Source: an uncultured Gilliamella sp. (GTDB taxonomy: Bacteria; Pseudomonadota; Gammaproteobacteria; Enterobacterales; Orbaceae). From it: 47,255 nt of DNA. Under the pieces are notes generated by a model. The model was not told the origin of the DNA. It was given only the letters and a program-made list of their open reading frames with translations, and made no database searches. Position 1 is the first letter of the stretch; the number at the start of each line of letters is the position of its first letter. The translations under genes and the position numbers were made by a program. The DNA is taken from assembly GCA_946480175.1 (NCBI GenBank), contig CAMLIK010000013.1, forward strand, positions 1-47,255, in the 5' to 3' direction. Shown in pieces: positions 1-9,031 of this stretch.

Positions 1-1085
1 AAAATCTTACTGATTACGGTGCATTCGTTGATCTTGGTGGGGTTGATGGTTTACTTCATATCACTGATATGGCTTGGAAACGCGTTAAACACCCAAGCGA
101 AGTGGTTGAAGTAGGTCAAGAATTGCTTGTTAAAGTACTTAAATTCGACAAAGACCGTTCACGTGTTTCTCTTGGCTTAAAACAATTAGGTGAAGATCCT
201 TGGGTTTCAATCGCTAAACGTTACCCAGAAGGTACTAAAGTAACTGGTAAAGTAACCAACTTAACCGATTACGGTTGTTTTGTTGAAATCGAAACTGGCG
301 TTGAAGGTTTAGTACATGTTTCTGAAATGGATTGGACTAACAAAAATATTCATCCATCTAAAGTGGTTAGTTTAGGTGATGAAGTTGAAGTTGTTGTTCT
401 TGAAATTGATGAAGAACGTCGTCGTATTTCTTTAGGTCTTAAACAATGTAAACCAAATCCATGGTTACAATTTGCTGAATCACACAATAAAGGTGATAAA
501 GTAAGCGGTAAGATCAAATCAATCACTGATTTTGGTATCTTCATTGGCTTAGATGGCGGTATTGATGGTTTAGTTCATCTTTCTGATATCTCTTGGAATA
601 TGCCAGGCGAAGAAGCGGTTAAAGCTTATAAGAAAGGTGATGATATTGAAGCCGTTGTTTTACAAGTTGATGCTGATCGTGAACGTATCTCATTAGGTAT
701 CAAACAACTTGAAGATGACCCATTTAGTAGCTTTGCATCTAACTTCAAAAAAGGTTCAATTGTTAAAGGTAAAGTTACCGCTGTTGATGCTAAAGGTGCA
801 ACAATCGAAATCGCTGATGGTATCGAAGGTTACTTAAAAGCACAAGATATCGCTCGTGAGCGTATTGAAGATGCAACTACTGCATTAAACGTTGGTGACG
901 AAGTTGAAGCGAAGATTGTAAATATCGATCGTAAAACTCGTGCAATTTCTTTATCTATTCGTGCGAAAGATGAAGCTGATGAGAAAGAAGCACTTGCTGC
1001 TGTAAATAATACTGCAACTCAAGAAGATGCATCATTTACTAACGCAATGGCTGAAGCATTCAAAGCGGCATCAAAAACTGAGTAA
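1..1085 (+). CDS. rpsA: 30S ribosomal protein S1, 3' part (5' end outside window)
   Basis: This is the C-terminal part of ribosomal protein S1, the RNA-binding protein that brings mRNA to the 30S subunit during initiation. The frame is open from base 3 and enters inside an S1 (OB-fold) repeat, with [13 protein letters not shown] then [11 protein letters not shown]. Three further S1 repeats follow, marked by [22 protein letters not shown] and a more divergent last repeat around [13 protein letters not shown]. These correspond to about repeats 3-6 of the six in the family. The first in-frame ATG (base 69) is internal, so the true start lies upstream of the window. The charged, Ala-rich tail ends at a TAA followed by a strong hairpin terminator. 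ihfB follows, the same neighbour as in E. coli. Confidence 0.97.
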   Translation, partial: NLTDYGAFVDLGGVDGLLHITDMAWKRVKHPSEVVEVGQELLVKVLKFDKDRSRVSLGLKQLGEDPWVSIAKRYPEGTKVTGKVTNLTDYGCFVEIETGVEGLVHVSEMDWTNKNIHPSKVVSLGDEVEVVVLEIDEERRRISLGLKQCKPNPWLQFAESHNKGDKVSGKIKSITDFGIFIGLDGGIDGLVHLSDISWNMPGEEAVKAYKKGDDIEAVVLQVDADRERISLGIKQLEDDPFSSFASNFKKGSIVKGKVTAVDAKGATIEIADGIEGYLKAQDIARERIEDATTALNVGDEVEAKIVNIDRKTRAISLSIRAKDEADEKEALAAVNNTATQEDASFTNAMAEAFKAASKTE

Positions 1086-1105
1086 AAAATATTTATTGAA
1101 AGAGT

Positions 1106-1132
1106 AAAGAGGGCTTGCCCTCTTTTTCTTTT
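1106..1132 (+). terminator. Rho-independent terminator of rpsA
   Basis: A GC-rich 8-bp stem (AAAGAGGG pairing with CCCTCTTT, with a CTTG loop) is followed by a T-rich run. It lies 20 bases after the rpsA stop and before the ihfB promoter region. Confidence 0.9.
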
Positions 1133-1160
1133 GTGGTATAAAATGAATAAATTATATACT
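1131..1160 (+). promoter_or_regulatory. candidate sigma-70 promoter of ihfB
   Basis: TTGTGG (1131-1136) and TATACT (1155-1160) are separated by 18 bases, just after the rpsA terminator and about 25 bases before the ihfB start. The match to consensus is moderate and the assignment rests on position. Confidence 0.4.
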
Positions 1161-1184
1161 ACATAAATTAAATTAGGAGTGACC

Positions 1185-1475
1185 ATGAACAGATCCGATT
1201 TAGCAGAAAAAATAGTCAACTGGCGGGCACACCTTCCTGTGCAACTGGTAGATGATGCTGTTAGAGATATTATTGAGCAAATCGCATTAGCAATGGAAAG
1301 TAACGACCGTGTTGAAATTCGCGGTTTTGGTAGTTTCAGCTTAAACTATCGTGCTCCACGTAAAGCAAGAAACCCTAGAACAGGTGGGAATGTAGAAGTT
1401 AAACACAAATATATTCCTCACTTCAAACCGGGAAAAGAGCTACGTGAACGCGTAAATAATGCCGCTAAAGCATAA
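1185..1475 (+). CDS. ihfB: integration host factor subunit beta
   Basis: This is a 96-residue HU/IHF-family DNA-bending protein, the beta subunit of the IHF heterodimer. IHF makes sharp bends at specific sites in replication origins, promoters and recombination sites. The family core VEIRGFGSFS is followed by YRAPRKARNPRTG, the arm that inserts its proline into the minor groove, then YIPHFKPGKELRERV. I chose the ATG at 1185 because AGGAG (1175-1179) sits six bases upstream. An in-frame GTG at 1179 overlaps that ribosome binding site. The length matches the family. Placement directly after rpsA is the classical enterobacterial arrangement, but a terminator separates the two genes here. Confidence 0.96.
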   Translation: MNRSDLAEKIVNWRAHLPVQLVDDAVRDIIEQIALAMESNDRVEIRGFGSFSLNYRAPRKARNPRTGGNVEVKHKYIPHFKPGKELRERVNNAAKA

Positions 1476-1491
1476 TTAAATATTGTTAACT

Positions 1492-1526
1492 AAAAAAGTC
1501 TTTGATTTTATTTAAAGACTTTTTTA
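1492..1526 (+). terminator. Rho-independent terminator of ihfB
   Basis: AAAAAAGTCTTT (1492-1503) and AAAGACTTTTTT (1514-1525) form a perfect 12-bp stem around a 10-base loop, ending in a T run, 17 bases after the ihfB stop. Confidence 0.88.
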
Positions 1527-1678
1527 TTGTTTATTATTAAATAAATCATTTTTTGACATAAAAAATGAAAGATCCATTTATAAATTGGAATAGAGATCTA
1601 AAATTAGCTATACATTAACTTGTATAAATTCCCACTATGTTAAATTGGGTGTTTATTCAATATTAGATGTAGAAGTTA

Positions 1679-3982
1679 ATGCGGCGTTCAATTGATTTAA
1701 TGGCAATAGCAATTTCATTAGGCTGTTTGCCATTAATGGTTTTGCCTTCGTTACCGAGTGATGAATATTGGTTCATTCTAGCTTCAATCCTCATTATCCT
1801 GGCTGTAAAATTTCAAGGTTATTTTATTTTTGTCACTTTGTTTGGACTGGGCTTTCTTTGGTCGACAGCTACAGCAAAGCAATATCTCAGTTCGATTGAA
1901 CCTTATATAGATCGGATATTAGTCGTTACCGCAAAAGTTGAAAGTGTTAATACCTATGTTTCTTCCGAAATTCAAACTAATCTAATAACTCCCCACTATG
2001 TAAAATTTTCAATTATCAATATTTCTGATGAACCTTTGCCATCGCCGATACCGATTGCTATTAATTGGGAACAATCTAATTTAATTAAAGCAGGACAAAT
2101 TTGGCAATTAACTATAAAAACAAAAGTGGTGCATAGCTATTTAAATGAAGGCGGGTTTGATAAACAACGTTTTGCAATAGCAAATCAATCTTTATTAAAA
2201 GCCAAAGTCATCAAATCAGCTCTGCTTGAAGATAAATCCAATCTTCGGCAAATTATTGCTGATAGATGTTTATCCTATATTAATTTATTTAATAATCGAG
2301 GTATTTTATTAGCACTTGGTTTTGGTGATCGGTCGCAAATTGAAACACATAATCGAATAACGATGATACAAACTGGAGTTGCTCATTTAATGGCAATTTC
2401 GGGAATGCATATTCTATTAGTTTTCTCAATTAGCTTCGTATTAACAAAAGGGTTAATATTTTGCTTACCACAACGATTTATTTGCTTTTTGCTACCCATA
2501 ATTATAGGGTGGTTAAGTAGTGTAGGTTATACGTGGTTAACTGGATTTAATCCTCCTGCATTACGAGCAATTTTTGCTTTATCAATTTGGATCTATTTAC
2601 GTTATAAGAATAATCAGATAAGTGCATGGCAAAAAATAAATCGAATTATTGCGGCATTGTTAATTGTTGATCCGCTAATGATATTGTCTGAAAGTTTCTG
2701 GTTGTCTTGTTATGCGGTTGTGAGTTTAATTTTTTTGTTTGATTGGTTGCCATTACCTAAAATAGTAAAACACAAAAAACGCTGGTATTTATTTAGATTA
2801 TTACATTTACAATTTGGTTTGACTCTGTTATTACTACCGATCCAATTGTATGTCTTTCATAGCATCAGTGTTGTTTCACTAGTCACTAACTTAATTGCTA
2901 TTCCTATTATCTCTCTAGTTACTTTTCCAGCAATATTATTAGCACTATTGTTTAGTTTTTTCGACTGTTTTTATATTGCCTTGTGGTTATGGTTTGTTGC
3001 CGAAAATTCGCTTGAATGGTTGTTTTATTGTTTGAATTATTTGAATCTTATGTGGCTAAATATTTCAATGGATTTTTACTATCTGAGTTTTATTGGCTGG
3101 TTAACCTTGATAATAATGAGAACAGCGATTTGGCGACGGTTTAGCTTCACCATTTTTATCATCTTAATTATTGCTCTTTCACCTTTTTATAAACAACCTG
3201 ATTATTTATGGCGCATGGATGTATTGGATGTAGGACACGGTCTTGCTATTGTGATTCATAATGGTAAATCAGCCGTTTTATATGATACAGGAGCTAAGTG
3301 GGAAAACAGCTCAGCTGCAGAGCAAGTAATTATACCGTTTTTGCAATGGCATAACCTTCAAGTTGAAGGCATTATTATTAGCCATAATCACAATGATCAC
3401 ATTGGCGGATTATCCTATCTACATCAACGTTATCCCAATGCTTGGCTTATGAGTTCATCTTCTGGTTTGCCAAATAATTATAATTGCCTAGCCAATCACA
3501 ATTTTAATTGGAATAATTTAAATTTTAAAGTGTTATGGCCAACTAAATTAGTTGATAATACAGAAAATGCCGATTCATGTGTAATACACATTACTGATGG
3601 TCGATTTTCAGTATTATTAACAGGTGATTTGGAGCGTAAACAAGAGCATGAATTAGTGTTACAGTATAAGCAGGATCTATCCTCAACCATATTACAGACG
3701 CCACATCATGGTAGTAATACTTCATCAAGTTATCCATTCTTAAATTATGTTAATCCAGTCAATGCGTTGACTTCAACATCACGCTATAACCCTTGGCAAC
3801 TTCCAGCAAACAAAATCACTGCTCGTTATAAAGAACTAAAAATCAATTATCATGTCACGGCAAGAGAAGGGCAGATAAGTCTGCTTTTTTATCCTACATC
3901 ATGGCAACAAAAAACGATGCGGCACGATATATATCCTAGATGGTATCATGATTGGTTTGGTAGTTTACCATTTTATGAGTAA
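1679..3982 (+). CDS. comEC: ComEC/Rec2 family DNA-uptake channel protein
   Basis: This is a 767-residue inner-membrane protein of the ComEC/Rec2 family (E. coli YcaI), the channel through which single-stranded DNA enters the cytoplasm during transformation. The N-terminal third has hydrophobic segments and a soluble OB-like part. The competence membrane domain is recognisable from VAHLMAISGMHI and GFNPPALRAIFAL. From about residue 510 a metallo-beta-lactamase-like domain follows, with its metal motif SHNHNDHIGG at 568-577 and a later TGDLERKQEHE. The full family length is present without frameshift, so the gene looks functional. It follows ihfB as in E. coli, but the next gene is lpxK rather than msbA. 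The start is the ATG at 1679; its ribosome binding site is weak. Confidence 0.93.
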   Translation: MRRSIDLMAIAISLGCLPLMVLPSLPSDEYWFILASILIILAVKFQGYFIFVTLFGLGFLWSTATAKQYLSSIEPYIDRILVVTAKVESVNTYVSSEIQTNLITPHYVKFSIINISDEPLPSPIPIAINWEQSNLIKAGQIWQLTIKTKVVHSYLNEGGFDKQRFAIANQSLLKAKVIKSALLEDKSNLRQIIADRCLSYINLFNNRGILLALGFGDRSQIETHNRITMIQTGVAHLMAISGMHILLVFSISFVLTKGLIFCLPQRFICFLLPIIIGWLSSVGYTWLTGFNPPALRAIFALSIWIYLRYKNNQISAWQKINRIIAALLIVDPLMILSESFWLSCYAVVSLIFLFDWLPLPKIVKHKKRWYLFRLLHLQFGLTLLLLPIQLYVFHSISVVSLVTNLIAIPIISLVTFPAILLALLFSFFDCFYIALWLWFVAENSLEWLFYCLNYLNLMWLNISMDFYYLSFIGWLTLIIMRTAIWRRFSFTIFIILIIALSPFYKQPDYLWRMDVLDVGHGLAIVIHNGKSAVLYDTGAKWENSSAAEQVIIPFLQWHNLQVEGIIISHNHNDHIGGLSYLHQRYPNAWLMSSSSGLPNNYNCLANHNFNWNNLNFKVLWPTKLVDNTENADSCVIHITDGRFSVLLTGDLERKQEHELVLQYKQDLSSTILQTPHHGSNTSSSYPFLNYVNPVNALTSTSRYNPWQLPANKITARYKELKINYHVTAREGQISLLFYPTSWQQKTMRHDIYPRWYHDWFGSLPFYE

Positions 3983-4044
3983 AATAAGGCAAAACAATGA
4001 GATTAATAAAGGTTATAAAATGATAGGTATTAGCGAGCGATATT

Positions 4045-5058
4045 ATGATTGAAAAACTATGGTATGGTAAAAATAAATCATTTTGGTTGCTGCTGCCATT
4101 TTCATTCTTATATGGATTGATTTCTTGTGTTCGTCGTCAATTATACAAACTGGGTATATTTAAATCATGGCAATCGCCTGTACCAATTATTGTTATTGGA
4201 AATTTATCAGCTGGCGGTAATGGTAAAACACCACTTGCCATTAGTTTAATTGAAGCGTTGAAAGCTAAGGGACTAAAAGTAGGACTTGTTTCGCGAGGCT
4301 ATGGTGGAAAATCCAATCATTATCCATTAATCTTGGATGAAAATACTAGTACAAAGCAAGCTGGTGACGAACCTGTTTTAATTTATCACAGAACACATGT
4401 ACCTGTTGCAGTTGCACCAAAACGCATTGATGCTGTCAAAGCATTATTAGATTCTCATCAACTGGATGTGATTTTAACCGATGATGGTTTACAGCACTAT
4501 GCTTTAGCTCGTGATATTGAAATTGTAGTGGTTGATGGTAAACGTTTATTCGGTAATGGTTGGTGGATACCCGCGGGGCCAATGCGAGAAAGACGTAGTC
4601 GTTTAAAATCGGTTGATTTAATTATTATTAATGGTGATAGTTCAGAAGACTTTATCAATCAATATCCTGATAGAACTTTTACCATGCAATTAATACCCGA
4701 TCATGTAGTAAATCTTTCTACTAATAAACAATGTGAATTATCGGCATTACATCATATTTACGCAATTGCCGGTATTAGTAATCCAAAGCGTTTTTTTGAT
4801 ATGTTAACTCAAATGGGAGCTGATTTGGTTTATACCGAATCCTTTGCTGATCACCAAAATTTTACCCTACCGTTATTAGAAAAAGTAGTAGGCACAAATC
4901 AAACACTTTTAATGACTGAAAAAGATGCAGTAAAATGTCGTCAATTTGCATTACCTAACTGGTGGTATTTACCCATTGATGCTGTAATCCCCGATCAGGT
5001 CATTGAAAAGATTTATTCACTATTTGAAGAAAAAAAATCACAAAGAGAAAAAAAATGA
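4045..5058 (+). CDS. lpxK: tetraacyldisaccharide 4'-kinase
   Basis: LpxK phosphorylates the 4' position of the lipid A disaccharide at the inner membrane, the sixth step of lipid A synthesis. The 337-residue protein has the expected N-terminal membrane-associated helix (WLLLPFSFLYGLI). A modified Walker A motif GNLSAGGNGKTP lies at 52-63, followed by DDGLQH and the VVDGKRLFGNGWWIPAGPMRE segment in shorter identifiable pieces such as PAGPMRERRSR. It lies 62 bases after comEC and overlaps ycaR by ATGA, so lpxK-ycaR-kdsB are probably translated from one mRNA. No strong ribosome binding site precedes the ATG. A small ORF (4020-4052) runs across the start and could couple translation. The lipid A flippase gene msbA, its usual partner, is not beside it. 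Confidence 0.96.
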   Translation: MIEKLWYGKNKSFWLLLPFSFLYGLISCVRRQLYKLGIFKSWQSPVPIIVIGNLSAGGNGKTPLAISLIEALKAKGLKVGLVSRGYGGKSNHYPLILDENTSTKQAGDEPVLIYHRTHVPVAVAPKRIDAVKALLDSHQLDVILTDDGLQHYALARDIEIVVVDGKRLFGNGWWIPAGPMRERRSRLKSVDLIIINGDSSEDFINQYPDRTFTMQLIPDHVVNLSTNKQCELSALHHIYAIAGISNPKRFFDMLTQMGADLVYTESFADHQNFTLPLLEKVVGTNQTLLMTEKDAVKCRQFALPNWWYLPIDAVIPDQVIEKIYSLFEEKKSQREKK

Positions 5059-5234
5059 TGCTATTAAATGCTATTGCTTGTCCTAAATGTCATGGACAAT
5101 TGGAATATAACAAGCAAAATCAACAATTAATTTGCCAAAAAGAGTTGTTGGCTTACCCAATAAAAGACGGTATTCCGGTTTTATTAACCAGCGAAGCGAA
5201 ACAACTAAATCAATCTCATGGTGATAAAGAATAA
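5055..5234 (+). CDS. ycaR: Trm112-like small zinc-ribbon protein YcaR
   Basis: This 59-residue protein has the sequence features of the YcaR/UPF0434 family: an N-terminal CPKCHG motif (residues 9-14), LICQKE, and the signature [10 protein letters not shown]. The family has a Trm112-like fold and its function in E. coli is not firmly known. Only part of a zinc site is visible, with Cys at 9 and 12 and one more Cys about 20 residues later. The start overlaps the lpxK stop as ATGA; a second ATG follows immediately (5058). The position between lpxK and kdsB is conserved in enterobacteria. Confidence 0.88.
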   Translation: MMLLNAIACPKCHGQLEYNKQNQQLICQKELLAYPIKDGIPVLLTSEAKQLNQSHGDKE

Positions 5235-5253
5235 AAAGTTTAGAGGTAATTTT

Positions 5254-6018
5254 ATGAGTTTTACGGTAATTATTCCTGCAAGATATGCTTCAAGTCGTTT
5301 ACCAGGAAAACCACTAGCTGATATTCACGGCAAACCAATGATAATTCGGGTTATGGAGCAAGCACAAAAGTCGTCTGCTAATCGAGTAATTATTGCAACC
5401 GATCATCATCAAGTTTATGATGTCGTGAAAAGCTACGGTGGCGAGGTGATACTCACTAGCGCTAAACATAATTCAGGTACCGAGCGGTTAGCTGAAGTTA
5501 TTAATACTTATAAATTTGCTGATGACGAAGTGATCGTTAATGTTCAAGGTGATGAGCCATTAATTCCACCAATTATTATCGATCAAGTTGCTGAGAATTT
5601 AGTAAAATATAAAATCGGCATGGCGACTTTAGCTGTTCCAATTAATAGCGTTGAAGAAGCGTTTAATACCGGCGCAGTAAAAGTAGTTATGGATAAAGAT
5701 GGATATGCACTTTATTTTTCTAGGGCGACTATTCCTTGGGAGCGTGATCGTTTTGCTAAATTAAATGAGCAAGGTAAGATAGATGAAATTAGCGATTTCT
5801 ATTTGCGTCATATTGGCATTTATGCTTATCGAGCTGGTTTTATTAGGCAATATATTCAATGGACGCCTTCGGTTTTAGAGCAAATTGAGATGTTGGAACA
5901 ATTGCGCGTACTTTGGTATGGTGAAAAAATCCATGTTGCTGTGGCTAAACAACCTCCGGCAATTGGTGTTGATACCCAAGAAGATTTAGATAAAGTAAGA
6001 GCATTATTTAAGGAATAG
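5254..6018 (+). CDS. kdsB: 3-deoxy-manno-octulosonate cytidylyltransferase
   Basis: KdsB makes CMP-Kdo from CTP and Kdo, the donor for Kdo transfer onto lipid A. The 254-residue protein opens with the nucleotidyltransferase signature [19 protein letters not shown] in shorter form [15 protein letters not shown]. It then shows [11 protein letters not shown], the [10 protein letters not shown] segment and [13 protein letters not shown], all family hallmarks. I chose the ATG at 5254 over an upstream ATG at 5218 because the latter lies inside ycaR. The 5254 ATG also has AGAGG upstream and starts exactly where the family's conserved N-terminus begins. It is the last lipopolysaccharide gene of the cluster. 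Confidence 0.96.
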   Translation: MSFTVIIPARYASSRLPGKPLADIHGKPMIIRVMEQAQKSSANRVIIATDHHQVYDVVKSYGGEVILTSAKHNSGTERLAEVINTYKFADDEVIVNVQGDEPLIPPIIIDQVAENLVKYKIGMATLAVPINSVEEAFNTGAVKVVMDKDGYALYFSRATIPWERDRFAKLNEQGKIDEISDFYLRHIGIYAYRAGFIRQYIQWTPSVLEQIEMLEQLRVLWYGEKIHVAVAKQPPAIGVDTQEDLDKVRALFKE

Positions 6019-6021
6019 ACG

Positions 6022-6714
6022 ATGGCAAATTTTACTGGATTTACTCAAGCGGGATTAAATTTTTTACAAGATGCGTGGATTAATAATAGTAAGGTATGGT
6101 TTGATGAGCATCGAGCTATTTATGATAATGATTTGATTAAACCCTTTCGAATATTAGTCGAGCAATTAACCCCAACCATGCTTAAAATTGATGAGTGGTT
6201 AGAAACGCGCCCCGCAATTGGTAAAACCATATCGCGAATTCATCGTGATACGCGATTTTCGAAAGATAAATCACTATATCGTAGTTGCCTATGGTTAACT
6301 TTCAAGCGACCTAATCGTGATTGGAAAGAAGCGCCAGCCTATTTTTTTGAAATCAGTCCAGATAGTTACCGTTATGGATTGGGTTATTATTGCGCTTCCA
6401 AACAAACGATGGATATATTTCGTGATGAGATAGTAAATGATACTGAGAAATTTCTAAAAGTTATTCGCTGTGTTAAAAAGCCATTTGAATTAGTCGGTGA
6501 AACTTATAAAAGACCTTTAATCAAAGAACAAGATGAAAAGATATCGACATGGTATAATCGAAAAAATCTTGCTGTTATGGCAACCAATAATCATATTGAA
6601 GATGTATTAAATGGTGATTTACCCGATAAACTAGCTAAAGGTTTTAAGCAATTGTTGCCGCTATATGATTTTTTAATGCGGGTTGAGATGATTAAAAATA
6701 TCCCAAATCTATAA
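6022..6714 (+). CDS. DUF2461 family protein
   Basis: This 230-residue soluble protein resembles the DUF2461 (TIGR02453) family. Its features include FLQDAWINNSKVWFDEHR near the N-terminus, ISRIHRDTRFSKDKSLYR around residues 75-92, and a run of aromatic residues at YFFEISPDSYRYGLGYY. The RDTRFSKDKSPY-like element is the family hallmark. No catalytic residues are established that I can name, so I assign no function. It starts three bases after the kdsB stop and is probably cotranscribed with it. It converges with marC on the other strand. Confidence 0.8.
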   Translation: MANFTGFTQAGLNFLQDAWINNSKVWFDEHRAIYDNDLIKPFRILVEQLTPTMLKIDEWLETRPAIGKTISRIHRDTRFSKDKSLYRSCLWLTFKRPNRDWKEAPAYFFEISPDSYRYGLGYYCASKQTMDIFRDEIVNDTEKFLKVIRCVKKPFELVGETYKRPLIKEQDEKISTWYNRKNLAVMATNNHIEDVLNGDLPDKLAKGFKQLLPLYDFLMRVEMIKNIPNL

Positions 6715-6741
6715 TTAATATGGTGTTAAAAGTAGCGTTCC

Positions 6742-7404
6742 TCAAATATTTGGGAAGTTCAACACTAACTCTTTAACCCCATTTATAATAAATTGAGTAC
6801 CCACGCAGGCCAATAAAAAACCCATAATTCTTGAAGTGGCTTCAATGCCACTTTTACCCATAAACCGCATTATGTTGCCAGCGCTGCGCATACATAACCA
6901 TAAAATAATACATAGTAGTAAAGGGATAAGAATTGATGAGGTATAAACTACCCAAGTTGCTATGTTATACCCACCGCTTTTTACCGTTGAAGCCATACTG
7001 ATAATCATTGCAATGGTTCCTGGTCCGGCTGTGCTTGGCATGGCTAATGGTACAAACGCAATATTATTTGAAACTTCTTTCTTCTTTTCGTCAGCCTCTA
7101 GGGTTTTATGTGACGGTTGTTGAGGAAATAGCATTCTCAAGCCAATAATGCCAACAATTATTCCCCCGGCGATACGTAATCCAGGAATGGATATGCCAAA
7201 TGTACTCATGACTAATTGCCCACAATAAAATGAGACAGTCATGATGATAAAGACATAAATACAAGTCATTTTTGACTGGTAATTACGTTCTTCATTGGTC
7301 ATATCGCCAGATAGGCCCAATAGAAGTACAACGGTAGTTAATGGGTTAGTTAATGGTATAAACAAAATTAAACCAAACCCGACAGTTTGTATAAGTTCCA
7401 ACAT
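6742..7404 (-). CDS. marC: MarC family inner-membrane protein
   Basis: The 220-residue protein has about six hydrophobic segments and matches the MarC/UPF0056 family almost end to end. Recognisable parts are [17 protein letters not shown] near the N-terminus ([12 protein letters not shown]), [20 protein letters not shown] and [21 protein letters not shown]. Once thought to give multiple antibiotic resistance in E. coli, MarC has no proven role; relatives are annotated as NAAT-type transporters. The length equals that of E. coli MarC. The gene stands alone, convergent with the DUF2461 gene, without a mar operon nearby. Confidence 0.9.
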   Translation of the reverse strand: MLELIQTVGFGLILFIPLTNPLTTVVLLLGLSGDMTNEERNYQSKMTCIYVFIIMTVSFYCGQLVMSTFGISIPGLRIAGGIIVGIIGLRMLFPQQPSHKTLEADEKKKEVSNNIAFVPLAMPSTAGPGTIAMIISMASTVKSGGYNIATWVVYTSSILIPLLLCIILWLCMRSAGNIMRFMGKSGIEATSRIMGFLLACVGTQFIINGVKELVLNFPNI

Positions 7405-7505
7405 AAATTGAATCTAAATTGTAATAGTAGTTTGAATTAAGTATATATGAAATATATAAAAAAGATACATTAACTAGTAATCAAAATTTGCTCAATACTG
7501 TTTAA

Positions 7506-7995
7506 TTAGTTGCCATTATTTGACTCTTTCATTTTAAATAACAGTGATTTTAGGTTTTGGGCTAATATCAAACTGATAAATGATATTCCACCACCGATTA
7601 AATAGTAACTATATAGCTTTTTATACAAAAATGTTATTGAAATTAGTGCAGTAATAATAGGCGTTAAATTTAAGAAAAGAGCGGTTTTATATATGCCTAT
7701 AACCCAAACAAATGGCGCAATGATTGAAGCGGGGAATACCAGCATAAAGAACTAACCAAACAAACATTATTAGAATTTATGATTATATTATTGCTTATTA
7801 AAAATCCGGGTAATAAAGCTAATGTATCAAAATCATTTGAATATAGACTGAATACCAATTTGCGATTTTGATAGTCCATTTTTTGATTAATACCCCATAT
7901 AGTGCATAAGATAAACCAGCGAGTAACATCAAAATCTCACCTTTACCAAGTTCAAGTAGTTGGCTTACCACCACTAATTAGCCAAATTAATCTAA
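7506..7995 (-). pseudogene. decayed EamA/DMT-family transporter (C-terminal half, frameshifted)
   Basis: Reading the minus strand from about 7995 downward gives fragments typical of the second EamA domain of a ten-helix drug/metabolite transporter. They occur in order but in different frames. IWLISGGKPTT hits a stop, then KGEILMLLAGLSYALYGVLI at about 7950-7890. Next come FDTLALLPGF, then PASIIAPFVWVIGIYKTALF, and LTPIITALISITF runs to a TAA at 7506. At least two frameshifts and one stop separate the pieces. The N-terminal domain is gone. The last piece alone could encode 79 residues, but with three or four helices it is unlikely to be a working protein. Confidence 0.8.
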
Positions 7996-8227
7996 CAAAA
8001 GATTAAAAGTTCAATTAACTTGAACTATTTCAAAACAATAACTATTTTTCAGTCATAAAGCGGGTAATGCCGATACTAAATTTCATTTCATCTTAGCGTT
8101 CAAAAATTAGGTTTGTAGTTTAGAATATAGCGATAATGGTTATGATTTTTAAATCGTATCTTGTTTTTAAAGCAGGGAAAAAGCTAGTCTCAATATGTTA
8201 TTTTGAAATAGAAGAATATTAATTATT
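7996..8227. other. non-coding stretch upstream of the EamA scar
   Basis: I see no conserved reading frame here. A small inverted repeat (AGTTCAA/TTGAACT, 8008-8026) is the only structure. It probably held the lost N-terminal half of the EamA gene, but I could not recognise any of it. Confidence 0.4.
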
Positions 8228-8251
8228 GGAAAAGGCGTAATTAATACGCCT
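8228..8251 (-). terminator. Rho-independent terminator of ssb
   Basis: On the minus strand AGGCGTA pairs with TACGCCT (8251-8245 with 8239-8233) around a 5-base loop, followed by TTTT, 29 bases after the ssb stop. Confidence 0.8.
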
Positions 8252-8279
8252 GTAAAATAAAGAAATGTATAAATAACTA

Positions 8280-8807
8280 TTAAAATGGAATATCGTCATC
8301 AAAATCCATTGGCGGTTCTGACATAGCTGGTTGACTTGCAGGGGTATCGTTAGGGGTTGAAGCACGAGGTGCAGCAGGAGTAGCTGGCGCAGAGGAGGTA
8401 TTATTAGCGCTTTGTCCCCAACTTTTTGAACCATCATTGAAAGAGTCATTACCAGCGCGGTTTCCTAAAATTTGTAATGAACCGCCAATAGGGTTGATAA
8501 CAACTTCTGTAGTATAACGATCTTGACCTGATTGATCCTGCCATTTACGAGTTTGTAATTGTCCTTCAATATAAACTAGTGTTCCTTTTTTAAGAAATTC
8601 ACTAGTAATTTCAGCTAATTTACCAAATACGACAATTCGATGCCATTCAGTTTTATCACGGTTTTCACCAGTTTGTTTATCTTTCCAAGTTTCAGATGTC
8701 GCAACATTAAAATTTGCAACAGCGTTACCATTTGACATGTAACGTACTTCTGGATCTTGACCTAAATTACCAACTAAAATGACTTTATTAATTCCTCGGT
8801 TTGCCAT
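8280..8807 (-). CDS. ssb: single-stranded DNA-binding protein
   Basis: SSB coats single-stranded DNA in replication, repair and recombination and recruits partners through its C-terminal tip. The 175-residue protein begins [20 protein letters not shown] and has the OB-fold core [39 protein letters not shown] and [14 protein letters not shown] Gly/Ala/Pro-rich linker (about 115-160) leads to the acidic tip MDFDDDIPF, intact. The ATG at 8807 has AGGAG upstream. It is divergent from corA, not from uvrA as in E. coli. I see no LexA box (CTG-N10-CAG) upstream. Confidence 0.97.
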   Translation of the reverse strand: MANRGINKVILVGNLGQDPEVRYMSNGNAVANFNVATSETWKDKQTGENRDKTEWHRIVVFGKLAEITSEFLKKGTLVYIEGQLQTRKWQDQSGQDRYTTEVVINPIGGSLQILGNRAGNDSFNDGSKSWGQSANNTSSAPATPAAPRASTPNDTPASQPAMSEPPMDFDDDIPF

Positions 8808-8847
8808 TTATAAACTCCTAACAATTGCATAGATATATAAGTACGGT

Positions 8848-8853
8848 ATTGTA
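8848..8853 (-). promoter_or_regulatory. candidate extended -10 promoter of ssb
   Basis: On the minus strand TACAAT is preceded by TGT, an extended -10 arrangement, about 40 bases before the ssb ATG. No good -35 is visible. Confidence 0.4.
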
Positions 8854-8965
8854 ACATGAGACTGAAATAACATCACCGAATTTAATTGAAATTTGGAAGT
8901 TTGTATGCAAATTTTAAAAAATTAGAAAGATTGGTTTAAACATAGGAATTTCTGCCTATAACGAG

Positions 8966-8971
8966 TATAAT
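8966..8971 (+). promoter_or_regulatory. candidate -10 element of corA
   Basis: A perfect TATAAT lies 52 bases before the corA ATG at 9024. The -35 position (about 8943) is poor. This hexamer overlaps an upstream in-frame ATG at 8970, which argues against that ATG being the translation start. Confidence 0.45.
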
Positions 8972-8986
8972 GCCAGCCATTTGTGG

Positions 8987-9031
8987 ATGTTCCATCTTAA
9001 ACCATTTTCCTGCTGGAGGCCTTATGATTAA
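8987..9031 (+). CDS. possible 14-codon leader peptide overlapping the corA start
   Basis: An ATG at 8987 opens a 14-codon frame ([14 protein letters not shown]) that ends with TAA at 9029-9031, six bases into corA. It starts shortly after the expected transcription start set by TATAAT at 8966. The corA ribosome binding site (GGAGG, 9015-9019) lies inside it. Salmonella corA is known to have a short leader ORF (corL) that tunes expression. Any equivalence here is inference from position only, and I see no ribosome binding site for the leader itself. Confidence 0.25.
   Translation: MFHLKPFSCWRPYD

Noticed and set aside
350..544. Minus-strand frame inside rpsA
   Set aside because: Fully contained in the conserved rpsA frame, with no family resemblance and no ribosome binding site.
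8219..8449. Minus-strand frame across the 3' end of ssb
   Set aside because: It overlaps the ssb C-terminal linker and tip in another frame and has no recognisable domain.
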